DNA of 64,000 bases from Deltaproteobacteria bacterium (lineage in GTDB: Bacteria > Lernaellota > Lernaellaia > JACKCT01), in assembly GCA_020633895.1 (NCBI GenBank), contig JACKCT010000002.1, positions 310,001 to 374,000 on the forward strand, read 5' to 3'. The notes beneath the pieces are model-generated. The model saw only the letters and a program-made list of their open reading frames with translations. It had not been told where the DNA came from and did no database searches. Numbering within the stretch: position 1 is the first letter of the stretch; every line of letters begins with the position of its first letter. The position numbers and the translations under genes are program-made. Shown piece by piece: positions 1-8,460 of this stretch.

Positions 1-1533
1 CTGATCTATTACGACGGCGACGACGAAGATCCGATGGGCCTGCTGCATGCCAATATGCTGCTGAACCTGGCCGGGCATTTCGACGAAGACGTGGATATTC
101 GCGACGTTGCGGACTTTGACGCGTCTCAAATGGACGACTACGACCATTTCTTCTACATCGGCATCATCTGGGAAAACGCGCCCCAGGCGTTCATCGACGA
201 AATCGCGACGAACGAACGCCATATCCTCTGGATCGACGCGAATCTGCATCAGTTGACCGACGCGATGGAGGACAATCCCTTCGGTTTCCGCATCGGCGAA
301 TGGACCGAGGGCGACGGCTTCGACACGTTGGAATACAAAGGCCGGCAACTCGAACGCCGCGAAGACGCTTCCTTCACGCATGTCGAGATCACCGGTTCGC
401 CGGAGGTCTATTCCTGGATCACCGACGGCGTCGACGAAGAGCCGGAATTCCTCTGCGGAGGCAATCTTTGCTATCTAGCGGAAAATCCGTTCTTTTTCGT
501 CGGCATCGACGACCGGCCGTGGGTTTTCGCCGATTTGCTGCATGAATTCTACGACACGACCACGCCCGAGCGACGCACGGCGATGCTGCGTTTCGAGGAT
601 TTGTCCGCGGGCAATTTCTACCCGGAAAAACTGCGTCACCTGGGCGATGAACTGGCGGCGCGGGGCGTGAAATTCGGCCTGTCGGTCATCCCGATCTTCA
701 AGGACCCGCTGGGCGTCATCTCCGAGCCGGGCACGGAAATCCACATGAGCGACGACCCGGTCTTCATCGACACACTGCAATACCTCATCGACTCGGGCGC
801 CACGCTGCTCATCCACGGCCTGACGCACCAGCACGGCGACGGCTTGACGGGCATCGACTATGAATTCGTCGAGCCCACGGAGTTGGGCGACGGGGAATAT
901 CTGCTGCCGGTTCCCGAGGATTCGGAGGCGTTCGTGCGCGGGCGCATCGAGGAGGCTTTGGCCGAGTTCGAAAAATTCGGCTGGCGGCCCCGCATCTGGG
1001 TGACGCCCCATTACGGCGCGTCTCACGGCGCGTATAAAGTCTTTTCCGAATATTTCGATAACTATTGGGAAAGACCGGTGATTTTCGCCTTGGATCCGGA
1101 CGCGCCGGGTGTTTTCGGCGACTACGTCCGGCAGCTTTCCCAGGCGTTGCCCTATTTCACGTCGGTCAGCGCGGCCGGCATGGGGGCCATGCCCGAATCC
1201 CTGGGGTACATCGATCCTTGGGAGACCGAGGAGGATCTGTCGGTGGCGGCGTTGCTCAAGCGGGCCGAGAGCCTGAGCATCGTGCGCGACGGGGTGGCGG
1301 CGTTCTACTACCACCCGAACTATGTGGAGGAAAGCGACCTCCTTTTTGTGGTCGATCAATTATTGGATAAAGGCTATACTTTCGTCGGTCCGGACGAATT
1401 TCTCTTTGATGATGCAGGTGACTGCGAGTCGGGGGATTGCGCCGACGATGACGATGACGACGGGGACGAAAACCCGTCGGGAGACGATTCGGACAACGCG
1501 GATGATGATGGTGATGAAGGATGCGGCTGTTAG
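1..1533 (+). CDS. DUF2334 (polysaccharide deacetylase-like) protein, 5' truncated, Asp-rich Cys-terminal tail
   Basis: The reading frame is open from the first base, so the N-terminus and any signal peptide lie outside the window. The first visible residues (LIYYDGDDEDP) align with residues just after the signal peptide of the downstream paralogue, so little is missing. The middle resembles DUF2334/YdaL proteins, which have a polysaccharide-deacetylase-like barrel. An E-D pair (RFEDLSAG, bases 595-600), HGLTH (two His codons at 814-816 and 826-828), TPHYGAS (His 1009-1011) and FYYHPNY (His 1312-1314) are all present, so the metal and catalytic residues look intact. The protein ends in about 30 mostly acidic residues and then GCGC. 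An extracytoplasmic role on glycans is likely from the family; the substrate is unknown. The next gene starts 30 bases downstream, probably in the same transcript. Confidence 0.8.
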   Translation: MIYYDGDDEDPMGLLHANMLLNLAGHFDEDVDIRDVADFDASQMDDYDHFFYIGIIWENAPQAFIDEIATNERHILWIDANLHQLTDAMEDNPFGFRIGEWTEGDGFDTLEYKGRQLERREDASFTHVEITGSPEVYSWITDGVDEEPEFLCGGNLCYLAENPFFFVGIDDRPWVFADLLHEFYDTTTPERRTAMLRFEDLSAGNFYPEKLRHLGDELAARGVKFGLSVIPIFKDPLGVISEPGTEIHMSDDPVFIDTLQYLIDSGATLLIHGLTHQHGDGLTGIDYEFVEPTELGDGEYLLPVPEDSEAFVRGRIEEALAEFEKFGWRPRIWVTPHYGASHGAYKVFSEYFDNYWERPVIFALDPDAPGVFGDYVRQLSQALPYFTSVSAAGMGAMPESLGYIDPWETEEDLSVAALLKRAESLSIVRDGVAAFYYHPNYVEESDLLFVVDQLLDKGYTFVGPDEFLFDDAGDCESGDCADDDDDDGDENPSGDDSDNADDDGDEGCGC

Positions 1534-1563
1534 CCGCGGATGATTCGCCGGGAGGAATGAGAA

Positions 1564-3339
1564 ATGCGAGTAATGAAATGCCTGGGATGTGTATTGGTCG
1601 TGCTCTTGATGGCCGCCCCCGCCATGGCCGCCACGGCGATCTACTACGACGCCGACGATGACGACTACGGCCTGCTCTCGGCCAACCTGACGTACAATCT
1701 GGCGGCCCATTTCGAGACGGAGATCGACGTGATCGACATCGCGTCCTATTCGTCCGGCGACTTGGACGATTACGACTACGCGATGTACATCGGCATCATC
1801 TGGGAAAATGTGCCCCAGGCGTTCATGGCCGATATCGTCGGCGCCGACACCAAGGTCCTGTGGATCGGCGGTAATCTGCCGTTCTTCACCGACTACCTGG
1901 GCGGCAGCGGCTCCTACGGTTTCCAAGGCGGCGACTACAACGATTCGGACAGCGACCAGGATCAGATCACTTATAAGAGCCGGGACATGGAACGCGCCGG
2001 CGGCGACCTGTCCTTCTTTGAAGTGACCGTCACCGGATCGCCGACGATTTATTCGACCATCACGTCCTCCAGCGACGGCGACAGCTACCCCCACTTCCTG
2101 TGCTCGGGCAACCTCTGCTATCTGGCCGAGCAGCCCCAGCTTTTCGAGGGCTCCGACGACCGCATGCTGGTTTTCGCCGACCTGCTGCATGAGTTCTACG
2201 GAACCGACGTGACCACCAATCAGCAGGCGCTGATCCGCTTTTACGAAGTGGCGCCGGGCTACAACGACATCGACAATATGAAGGACCTGCTCGCCGACCT
2301 GGACGGCTGGGACGTGCCGCTGAACTTCGCGGTGGTGCCGGTCTTCAAGGATCCCCAAGGCTGGCTGGGCGAGCCCACCGACGGCGTGACCCTCGACGAC
2401 GACCCGGCGCTGGTGGCGTTGCTCAAGCAGCAGGTCGCCAAGGGCGCCACCATCACGCAGCTCGGCTACACGCACCAGCTCGACTATGACGACGGCGCCA
2501 CCGGCGACACCGAGTTCGTGCTCAACGGCGACGGCGTGCCGCTGCCTTACGACACGGCCAATTGGGCCAAGGGGCGCGTGGAAGCGGGGCTGGCCGAACT
2601 GAACAAGCACGGCTTGACGCCCGATTTCTGGGAGACGCCGTGGCATATGGCGTCTCAGGGCGACTACTCGGTCTTCGCCGATTACTTCGACTATTTCATG
2701 GACCAGCCGATGGTCTTCCCGTACCCGATCGACGGCGCGCCGGTCTTCGGCCAGCCGGGCGTCGAGGATTGGTACACCCAGAAGGTGCCGTACGGCACGT
2801 GGACCAGCACCGCCGGCATGGGCATCGCTCCGGGCAACGCGGGATGCATCTTCCCCGGCCAGGACGACTATGACGTGGAAAACGCCATCCGCAACGCCGA
2901 GCGCTTCTCCATCATCCGCGACGCGGTGATTTCGTTCTGCATCTATAGCAATCTGCCCGAGGAAGAACTGGGCGATCTGGTCGAAGGCGTCGAGGGCGAG
3001 GGCTACACCTTCGTCAAACCGGAGCAGACGCTGCCCGGTTTTGTCGGCGACGACGACGATGACGACGACACGGGTGACGATGACACCGGCGATGACGATA
3101 CCGGTGACGATGACGACGACGACACGGGCGACGATGACACGTCGGATGACGACGATGACGACGACACCGGCGACGACGACACGTCGGATGACGACGATTC
3201 GGTGGACGACGACAGCACCGATGACGACAGCGGCGACGATGACGACGACGATTCGGGTGACGATGACTCGGGTGACGACGACACGTCCACGCCGGGGGAT
3301 GACGACGATGACGATGACAGCGGCGCCTGCGGCTGCTGA
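1564..3339 (+). CDS. DUF2334 paralogue lacking catalytic residues, long poly-Asp tail ending CGC
   Basis: The 591-residue protein starts with a clear signal peptide (about residues 1-22, cleaved near AMA-A) behind a GGAGG ribosome site. It aligns with the upstream gene along its length: YIGIIWEN, GNLCYLAE and VFADLLHEFY are shared. The catalytic positions are changed: FED becomes FYE, HGLTH becomes LGYTH, TPHYGAS becomes TPWHMAS and YYHPNY becomes CIYSNL. It is therefore probably a non-catalytic paralogue, perhaps binding glycan or acting with its neighbour; this is inference. The last 95 residues or so are Asp, Gly, Ser and Thr and end DDDSGACGC. No membrane segment follows the tail. A terminator follows at 3368. 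Confidence 0.8.
   Translation: MRVMKCLGCVLVVLLMAAPAMAATAIYYDADDDDYGLLSANLTYNLAAHFETEIDVIDIASYSSGDLDDYDYAMYIGIIWENVPQAFMADIVGADTKVLWIGGNLPFFTDYLGGSGSYGFQGGDYNDSDSDQDQITYKSRDMERAGGDLSFFEVTVTGSPTIYSTITSSSDGDSYPHFLCSGNLCYLAEQPQLFEGSDDRMLVFADLLHEFYGTDVTTNQQALIRFYEVAPGYNDIDNMKDLLADLDGWDVPLNFAVVPVFKDPQGWLGEPTDGVTLDDDPALVALLKQQVAKGATITQLGYTHQLDYDDGATGDTEFVLNGDGVPLPYDTANWAKGRVEAGLAELNKHGLTPDFWETPWHMASQGDYSVFADYFDYFMDQPMVFPYPIDGAPVFGQPGVEDWYTQKVPYGTWTSTAGMGIAPGNAGCIFPGQDDYDVENAIRNAERFSIIRDAVISFCIYSNLPEEELGDLVEGVEGEGYTFVKPEQTLPGFVGDDDDDDDTGDDDTGDDDTGDDDDDDTGDDDTSDDDDDDDTGDDDTSDDDDSVDDDSTDDDSGDDDDDDSGDDDSGDDDTSTPGDDDDDDDSGACGC
3049..3318 (+). repeat. GAC/GAT trinucleotide repeat encoding a poly-Asp tail
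   Basis: About 270 bases of nearly pure GAC and GAT codons are broken by ACG/ACC/TCG/GGC codons, giving units such as DDDDTG and DDDDDSGD. Codons are mixed rather than identical, so selection on the protein, and not only recent slippage, is likely. Similar shorter tracts occur at about 1441-1518, 10655-10690, 11149-11184, 13855-13980, 29185-29282 and 32076-32184. Confidence 0.85.
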
Positions 3340-3367
3340 CGCACAAATTCTTGGGTCGTGAAATCGA

Positions 3368-3402
3368 GGGCCGGCGCTTTGACTTGAAGCGCCGGTCCTT
3401 TT
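3368..3402 (+). terminator. Rho-independent terminator after the DUF2334 pair
   Basis: A 12-bp stem (GGGCCGGCGCTT at 3368-3379 with AAGCGCCGGTCC at 3387-3398, one G-T pair) has a 7-base loop and is followed by TTTTGCTTATT. It lies 29 bases past the stop codon. Confidence 0.8.
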
Positions 3403-3446
3403 GCTTATTGTAGGGGCGATTCGACCATCGTGACGGGAGGCCCCCT

Positions 3447-4820
3447 ATGCCCGCGTTCGCCGGCGCGCCGATTTTTTCCTATTCTTTTTCCTCCGCCGAT
3501 TTTGCCCGACGCCTTGCGGTCCTGTTGATCGCGATTCTCGTGGCCGGTGCAGCTCGGCCCACGTCCGCGGCCGCGGGAGAGGACGCCTCGGCCATCCTGG
3601 CCACCCTCAACGCCCAACGCAAAATCGCCCATCAGCCCATCGAGGGACCGCCCGAGGCGTTGGACGCCTTTTATGCCGCCCTGTCGCGAACCGCCGCGAA
3701 AAAGCCCGGCGCCCTGACGCGGGTGTGCCACTTCGGCGATTCCACCGTGGAGATGGACCTGGTGCCCGGCCCCATCCGCCGCCTGCTGGCCAAGGACTGG
3801 GGCGACGGCGGACGCGGATTCCTGCTGCTGGCCCGGCCTCGGCCCTGGTATCGACCCTACGACGTGGAATACGACCCGTCGGCCAAGTGGATCACCGTCG
3901 ATCCCGGGCAGCCCGGAGGCATACGCCGCTTCGGCCTGGGCGGAGGGTTGTGCGAGGCCTACAAGGACGGCGCCAAGACCGAGATCGAGCCGGTCAAGGA
4001 CGGCCCGGTGGGCACGGCGTTTTCCCGCGTGGAAATCCTCTACCCCGTCCGGCCCGACAGCGGCGATATGATCGTCGAGATCGACGGCGACAAAAAAGGC
4101 ACCATTCACGGCGCCGGATCGCCGGCCAAGGACGCGTTCGTCGAGGTGCGGGTGCCCGACGGGCGCTACGAGATCGAAGTGACCGCGCCCAAGAAAGGCA
4201 CCAAGGCCTACGGCATTATCATGGAGCGGGACGGGCCGGGCATCGTTTACGACCATCTGGGCGTCAACGGCTCGGGCGTGCCCACGTACCTGTCCATCGA
4301 CAAGGACCATTGGGAAGCCCAACTCCGGCATCGCGATCCGGACCTGGTGGTGATCGCCCTGGGCACCAACGACGTCTACCCGGATCTGGATCTGGAGTCC
4401 TACAAAAAGCAGATGGCCCAGCTCATCCACCGGGCCAAGGAGGCCGTGCCCGGCGCGGCGGTGTTGTGGATGGCGCCTTTGGACCGGGCCACCAAGCAAG
4501 GTTCGGCCCTGGTTTCCAACCCCATGATGCCCCGCCTGATCGCCGCCCAGCGGGAGGTGGCGTTGGCGGAGAAAGTCGCGTTTTGGAGTTGCTTTGACGC
4601 CATGGGCGGGGAGGGGTCGATGGGACGTTGGTTCAACTCCAAGCCCCGCCTGGGCGCCGGCGACCTGTTCCATCCGACCAAGGAAGGCGGCGAGGTCCTG
4701 GGCGAGAATTTCTATTCCGCGTTGATGAAGGGCTTCGGCGAATACCTGACGAAAAACGGCGTCGCTCCAGCGCCCCGGCCCAAACCCGAGGATCCGTTGT
4801 CCAAGGAGACGCTGCAGTGA
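3447..4820 (+). CDS. Exported SGNH/GDSL-family hydrolase
   Basis: The 457-residue protein starts at an ATG with GGGAGG a few bases upstream. Residues 21-43 form a hydrophobic signal or anchor segment. SGNH hallmarks are present: GDST (residues 97-100, nucleophile Ser99), a GTND motif (block III) near residue 310, and DLFHPT near residue 410 with the catalytic Asp and His. Such enzymes are serine esterases or lipases and often deacetylate envelope glycans. The region between blocks I and III (about residues 150-270) is larger than in minimal SGNH domains and could be a beta-sandwich insertion. The stop codon falls inside a 15-bp tandem repeat. The substrate cannot be told. Confidence 0.8.
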   Translation: MPAFAGAPIFSYSFSSADFARRLAVLLIAILVAGAARPTSAAAGEDASAILATLNAQRKIAHQPIEGPPEALDAFYAALSRTAAKKPGALTRVCHFGDSTVEMDLVPGPIRRLLAKDWGDGGRGFLLLARPRPWYRPYDVEYDPSAKWITVDPGQPGGIRRFGLGGGLCEAYKDGAKTEIEPVKDGPVGTAFSRVEILYPVRPDSGDMIVEIDGDKKGTIHGAGSPAKDAFVEVRVPDGRYEIEVTAPKKGTKAYGIIMERDGPGIVYDHLGVNGSGVPTYLSIDKDHWEAQLRHRDPDLVVIALGTNDVYPDLDLESYKKQMAQLIHRAKEAVPGAAVLWMAPLDRATKQGSALVSNPMMPRLIAAQREVALAEKVAFWSCFDAMGGEGSMGRWFNSKPRLGAGDLFHPTKEGGEVLGENFYSALMKGFGEYLTKNGVAPAPRPKPEDPLSKETLQ

Positions 4821-4869
4821 CGCACGCTGCAGTGACGCCCGCTGTAGTGATGCCCGCTGCAGTGATCGG
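4810..4869 (+). repeat. 15-bp tandem repeat, four imperfect copies
   Basis: Copies of CGCTGCAGTGACGCM start at 4810, 4825, 4840 and 4855; the later copies have one or more substitutions. The array covers the stop codon of the SGNH gene and most of the gap to the next gene. Every copy carries a TGA in the frame of the SGNH gene. Confidence 0.85.
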
Positions 4870-4887
4870 GGCCGGAGTTCCACGCCG

Positions 4888-5502
4888 ATGAGCGACAACG
4901 AGCCGCGCCCCGCGCCGTCGGTGGCCAAATCCGGCCTGCCGGTTCGCGCGTTTACGAGCGCCAAGACCTGGGAGACGTGGCTGTCGAAAAATCACGACAA
5001 GTCGCCGGGCCTGTGGCTGAAATTCGCCAAGAAGGACTCGGGGGCCAAGTCGGTCGCGAAGACGGACGCCATTGATATCGCATTGGCGTGGGGGTGGATC
5101 GACGGGCATCTGAGCGGTTACGACGACGCGTGGTTTCTGACCAAATTCACGCCACGGCGCGCCAAGAGCGGGTGGTCCAAGGTCAACACCCGGCGCGTGC
5201 AGGCGCTCATTGACGCCGGGAAGATGCGCGAGCCGGGGCTGGCCCACGTTGAAGCCGCGAAGGCGGACGGCCGTTGGGACGCCGCTTACGACAGCCAGTC
5301 CACCGCGCAAATCCCGCCCGAATTGGCCGCCGCTTTGAAGAAGAACAAGAAAGCCGCCGCGTTTTACGCAACCCTCAAGAGCGCCAACCGCTACGCGATT
5401 TTCTACCGCCTCACGACCGCGAAAAAGCCCGAGACCCGCGCCGCCCGCCTGGAGAAGATCATCGCCATGCTTGAACGAGGCGAGAAATTTCATTTGGTCT
5501 GA
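4888..5502 (+). CDS. YdeI/OmpD-associated family protein
   Basis: The 204-residue protein matches the YdeI/OmdA family: an N-terminal region with FTSAKTWETWL, SPGLWLKFAKK and ALAWGWIDGHL, then the typical FTPRRAKSGWSKVN stretch, and a C-terminal helical region with FYATLKSANRYAIFYRL. Family members are cytoplasmic and linked to tolerance of cationic peptides or bacteriocins in some bacteria, but the biochemical role is not settled. It has no signal peptide and is complete. GGAG lies about nine bases before the ATG. No operon partner is evident. Confidence 0.85.
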   Translation: MSDNEPRPAPSVAKSGLPVRAFTSAKTWETWLSKNHDKSPGLWLKFAKKDSGAKSVAKTDAIDIALAWGWIDGHLSGYDDAWFLTKFTPRRAKSGWSKVNTRRVQALIDAGKMREPGLAHVEAAKADGRWDAAYDSQSTAQIPPELAAALKKNKKAAAFYATLKSANRYAIFYRLTTAKKPETRAARLEKIIAMLERGEKFHLV

Positions 5503-5516
5503 CGGGCATTGCCTCC

Positions 5517-5542
5517 GTCATCCTGAGCGAAGCGAAGGATCC
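5517..5542 (+). repeat. Interspersed repeat, GTCATCCTGAGCGAAGCGAAGG type
   Basis: A copy of a dispersed partly palindromic repeat. Related copies lie at 17598-17624 (inverted, degenerate), 49321-49347 and 49395-49422 (an inverted pair). Confidence 0.65.
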
Positions 5543-5582
5543 GGGTGCGACGACGATTTGCCTATTCGAGAAGTCGACACAC

Positions 5583-5614
5583 TCGACGACCCCTCCCTTA
5601 TGGTCGGGGCTCTG
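5583..5614 (-). repeat. Interspersed repeat, GAGCCSCGACC type
   Basis: Read on the minus strand this is CAGAGCCCCGACCATAAGGG and following bases, a copy of the family also seen at 17520, 27990, 37129 and 47443. It contains the TAA stop codon and the last codons (ETEPRP) of the minus-strand SGNH gene. Confidence 0.7.
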
Positions 5615-6749
5615 TTTCGACGGAATCGGTATCCATCGGTTCCGCGTCTTCCGTCGGGGGCTGCGTCGCGGTCTTGATGGGGTCGAGGTCGAGCAGGAAT
5701 CGGGCGAAAGCCTCGCCCAGGATTTTGTGGCCGAAGATGCCGGGGTGGCAGTCGTCGCGATAGGCGTAGAGTTCGTCGGCGCCTTCATTCTGCTTGAACG
5801 TCGGATACAGATTCAAGTGACGCACCTTCAACTCGTCCAACAGCGCCGACGCCTTGTCCGTCAATGCCGTCTCGCTGCGTTCGATCTGATGATGATAAGG
5901 CAGCACCAACGTCGCGAACGACGCGTGTAGCGGCCCTTCGGTTTGGGCCTTCATCGCCAGGAAGGCGTCTTTCGCCCGCGCGATTCCGTCCCCGTCCAGC
6001 CACAGCTCCCGCAGCTCCTGTTGCACGTCCTTGTTGTATTTTTCGGCCATCTTGTCGCCGAATCGCGCCGACCCCCAGACTCGTGCGCGAATATTGCGCG
6101 ACATCAGCGCCCACGCGTAGCTGGTGCGAAGGTCGGTAAGGGGGTTGGGCTCGAGCGGCGCTTTGCCTTCGATGACGGCGGCGTCGGATTTCGCCAAGGG
6201 CTCCGCGTCATTGAGGCACAGCGCGACGATGACGATATCCGGGGCGAATTCGGCGCCCCGCGTTTCGAGCAGCGTTTCGTATTGCTGCAAATTGTAGCCG
6301 TTCACGCCCACGTTCATTGTCGTGATCGGCAGCGCTCTGTCGGCCAATGTCTTCGCCGCGATTTCGGTGAAGCGCTGGTTTTCCTCAATGGGCGAACCGA
6401 AGGTGATGGAGTCGCCGAAAACCAGCACACGCGGCGGCCGATGGGCGCCTCGCGCCGGCCATTCGTCGTCGCGAAATCCCGCGCCGTTGGTGCGGATGCC
6501 GATGTGCTGATAGCGCGGGTTGGGGAAGTTGCCGTGGAAATTCGGCACGTATTTGTGGCCGAGATCCGTATCGGGAACGATGAGCGATTCGGGATAGCCC
6601 GCGTACGTCGGCCGACCCGCCTCCGGATGCAGCACCCGGGCGCCCAGTTCGACGGCCAACAGAACCGCGGCGTACACCGCGACGGTGACGATCAGGCGTT
6701 TGCCTCGCCCGCTTTTCGGCGAAGCAGCAGCGGCGGACGCATCGCTCAT
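5598..6749 (-). CDS. Membrane-anchored SGNH/GDSL hydrolase
   Basis: The 383-residue protein has one N-terminal membrane segment (about residues 18-37, RLIVTVAVYAAVLLAVELGA) and an SGNH domain: VFGDSITFGS near residue 110 (nucleophile Ser in GDSI), NVGVNGYN (block II Gly), ALCLNDAEP (block III Asn) and DDCHPG near residue 340 (Asp and His). Proteins of this shape commonly partner MBOAT O-acyltransferases in exopolysaccharide acetylation, as AlgX/AlgJ do with AlgI. It is divergent from an MBOAT-like gene with about 120 bases between the starts, which supports a joint role. Its last codons lie inside a dispersed repeat, so the original C-terminus may have been altered. Confidence 0.8.
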   Translation of the reverse strand: MSDASAAAASPKSGRGKRLIVTVAVYAAVLLAVELGARVLHPEAGRPTYAGYPESLIVPDTDLGHKYVPNFHGNFPNPRYQHIGIRTNGAGFRDDEWPARGAHRPPRVLVFGDSITFGSPIEENQRFTEIAAKTLADRALPITTMNVGVNGYNLQQYETLLETRGAEFAPDIVIVALCLNDAEPLAKSDAAVIEGKAPLEPNPLTDLRTSYAWALMSRNIRARVWGSARFGDKMAEKYNKDVQQELRELWLDGDGIARAKDAFLAMKAQTEGPLHASFATLVLPYHHQIERSETALTDKASALLDELKVRHLNLYPTFKQNEGADELYAYRDDCHPGIFGHKILGEAFARFLLDLDPIKTATQPPTEDAEPMDTDSVETEPRP

Positions 6750-6868
6750 GGCAACTCCACGGTCGTTGGGAGGGGCGACGATAGACGCCGCCGCCGGGGA
6801 GCGTCAAGGTGCCTCGGTGTCGCGGGACGGCTTGTCCGATCGACGAAAGTCAGGCAAGACTCGAAGGC

Positions 6869-8296
6869 ATGTTGACGTCGCTTGATTTCCTCGCGCTGTT
6901 TGCATTCGTCTTCCTGGCGAACTTCGCGGTGCGCTCGCGTCCGAAGTGGCGCAACGCCCTGCTGCTCGTCGCCGGATACGGTTTCTACGCCAACTGGTCG
7001 CTGCTGTTTTTTGCGGTGCTGATGTTCGTCTCGGCGCTGCATTTCTATTTGGCGCAGGAGATCGCGAAGGCCGAGTATCGCGACGAGCAGTATATTCATC
7101 AGACGATCGGCGGCGTCATGGCGGCGGCGGTGATCGTCGCCATGGCCCAATTCCACCGCATCGCGCCTTTTTTGGGGGACTACGCCTGGCTGACCGGTTC
7201 GCTGGTCGGCGAGGGCGGGGCGGTCAACCCGTTCCCGATCGGGGCCTTCTTCTTCTTCCTCCAATCGTACTCCTATCTGGCCGACGTCTCGCGCGGCCGG
7301 TACGTGCCCTACGAAAACCTCAACGATTACCACCTCTACGTCAGCTTCTTCCCGCGCATCGCGGTGGGGCCGATGGTCAGCGCCGACGTATTCCGTCCTC
7401 AACTGACCGAGCCGCGAGGCAAGCTCAAGCCCGAGGGCCTGGGCGTGGCGGTGTTTTTGATCATCGCCGGCACAATCAAGGCGACGGTGATCGCCGAATA
7501 CCTGAGCCTCAACGTGGTCGACAAGGTCTTCGACCTGCCCACGCTGTTTTCCACGACGGAAGTGATCGTCGCCGTCTACGGCAACGCGCTGGCGCTGTAT
7601 CTGAAACTCGCGGGCTTAACGGACCTGGCGGTGGCGATGTCGTTGCTGCTCGGATTCGAGCTGCCGGCCAACTTCGACTTTCCCTATCAAGCGCTGAATC
7701 TGCGGGATTTTTGGGCGCGCTGGATGATGCCGCTGACGGCGTGGCTTCGCGACTACGTCTACGCCCCGATGACCGGCTCGGCGGGCGCGCCGCTCTTTCG
7801 ACGGGCGGCGGCGACGCTGGCGACGTTGCTGATCGTGGCGTTGGCGTGGGGCTGGAAATGGACGCTGGTGCTCTGGGCCGTGTTGCAGGCCGTGGGGCTG
7901 ATCGTCACGCGCTGGGCGCAGGCTCGGGGGCAGGGCACGGGCATTCGCAGCAACACCAGCCTGCTGAGCCGAGGCGTGCGGCGACTGCTCGTTTTCCATT
8001 TCGTGGTCATTTCGTGGACGATCTTCACCGTCGCGGACTGGCAGACGCTCTCCGATATGGTGTCCATCCTGCCGCTGCAGATCTGGGAGGCGCCGAATCT
8101 GACGCCGATGGCGGTGGGCCTGGTCGTCGTCGCGCTGCTCGGCGCTTGGATGCCGCGAAACCTCTTCCTCAAAGGCCGTGAGATGTTCTCCCGCGCTCCC
8201 CTCGCGGTGCATATCGGCGCGATCATCCTGCTCGTGTTCATCCTCATGGAAGCCGCGCAGACGGGGGAGATTCCGTTTGTGTATGAGAGGCTTTAG
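6869..8296 (+). CDS. MBOAT-family-like membrane protein, catalytic His absent
   Basis: Translation from the ATG at 6869 gives 475 residues with about ten hydrophobic segments. The N-terminal pattern (RPKWRNALLLVAGYGFYANW), the FFFLQSYSYLADVSRG stretch, the FFPRIAVGPM stretch and LRDFWARWMMPLTAWLRDYV are typical of AlgI/DltB-type O-acyltransferases. The usual WHISL-type histidine is replaced (RWMMPL), and the GLWHG-type motif with the invariant His reads ALAWGWKW (about residues 324-331). It may be an inactive or divergent acyl-transfer partner. An upstream in-frame start at 6809 adds 20 non-hydrophobic residues and is less likely. It is divergent from the SGNH gene at 5598-6749. Confidence 0.75.
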   Translation: MLTSLDFLALFAFVFLANFAVRSRPKWRNALLLVAGYGFYANWSLLFFAVLMFVSALHFYLAQEIAKAEYRDEQYIHQTIGGVMAAAVIVAMAQFHRIAPFLGDYAWLTGSLVGEGGAVNPFPIGAFFFFLQSYSYLADVSRGRYVPYENLNDYHLYVSFFPRIAVGPMVSADVFRPQLTEPRGKLKPEGLGVAVFLIIAGTIKATVIAEYLSLNVVDKVFDLPTLFSTTEVIVAVYGNALALYLKLAGLTDLAVAMSLLLGFELPANFDFPYQALNLRDFWARWMMPLTAWLRDYVYAPMTGSAGAPLFRRAAATLATLLIVALAWGWKWTLVLWAVLQAVGLIVTRWAQARGQGTGIRSNTSLLSRGVRRLLVFHFVVISWTIFTVADWQTLSDMVSILPLQIWEAPNLTPMAVGLVVVALLGAWMPRNLFLKGREMFSRAPLAVHIGAIILLVFILMEAAQTGEIPFVYERL

Positions 8297-8318
8297 GCGG
8301 CGATAACGAAGGAGTAAA

Positions 8319-8439
8319 CGGGTGCCACACTTTCACGGCGCGGTATGCGCCGGGAAGGTGTGCGTTTCATTTCGTTCTTGACAGGGGTTGAAGGCACACC
8401 TTCTCTCCGACTGACGTCGTCGCGAAAGTGTGGCACCCG
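8319..8439. repeat. REPIN/MITE-like element, complete copy 1
   Basis: The 121-bp element is bounded by perfect 16-bp inverted repeats, CGGGTGCCACACTTTC (8319-8334) and its complement (8424-8439). An inner inverted pair, GAAGGTGTG and CACACCTTC, gives each half a hairpin of its own. It lies between the MBOAT gene and the convergent PAQR gene. A second copy is at 40057-40163 and a half copy at 37178. Confidence 0.85.
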
Positions 8440-8460
8440 ATGCCGACTATCCGCTGATCC

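Noticed and set aside
1-3339. Classification of the Cys-ending tails as MYXO-CTERM
   Set aside because: MYXO-CTERM needs a membrane helix and basic residues after the Cys motif; here the protein ends at the Cys.
3003-3346. Ser-rich and Arg-rich open frames opposite the poly-Asp tail
   Set aside because: Direct consequence of reading GAC/GAT repeats on the other strand.
6809-6868. Upstream extension of the MBOAT-like gene
   Set aside because: The added 20 residues are polar and Cys/Arg-containing, and the ATG at 6869 begins the first membrane segment directly.
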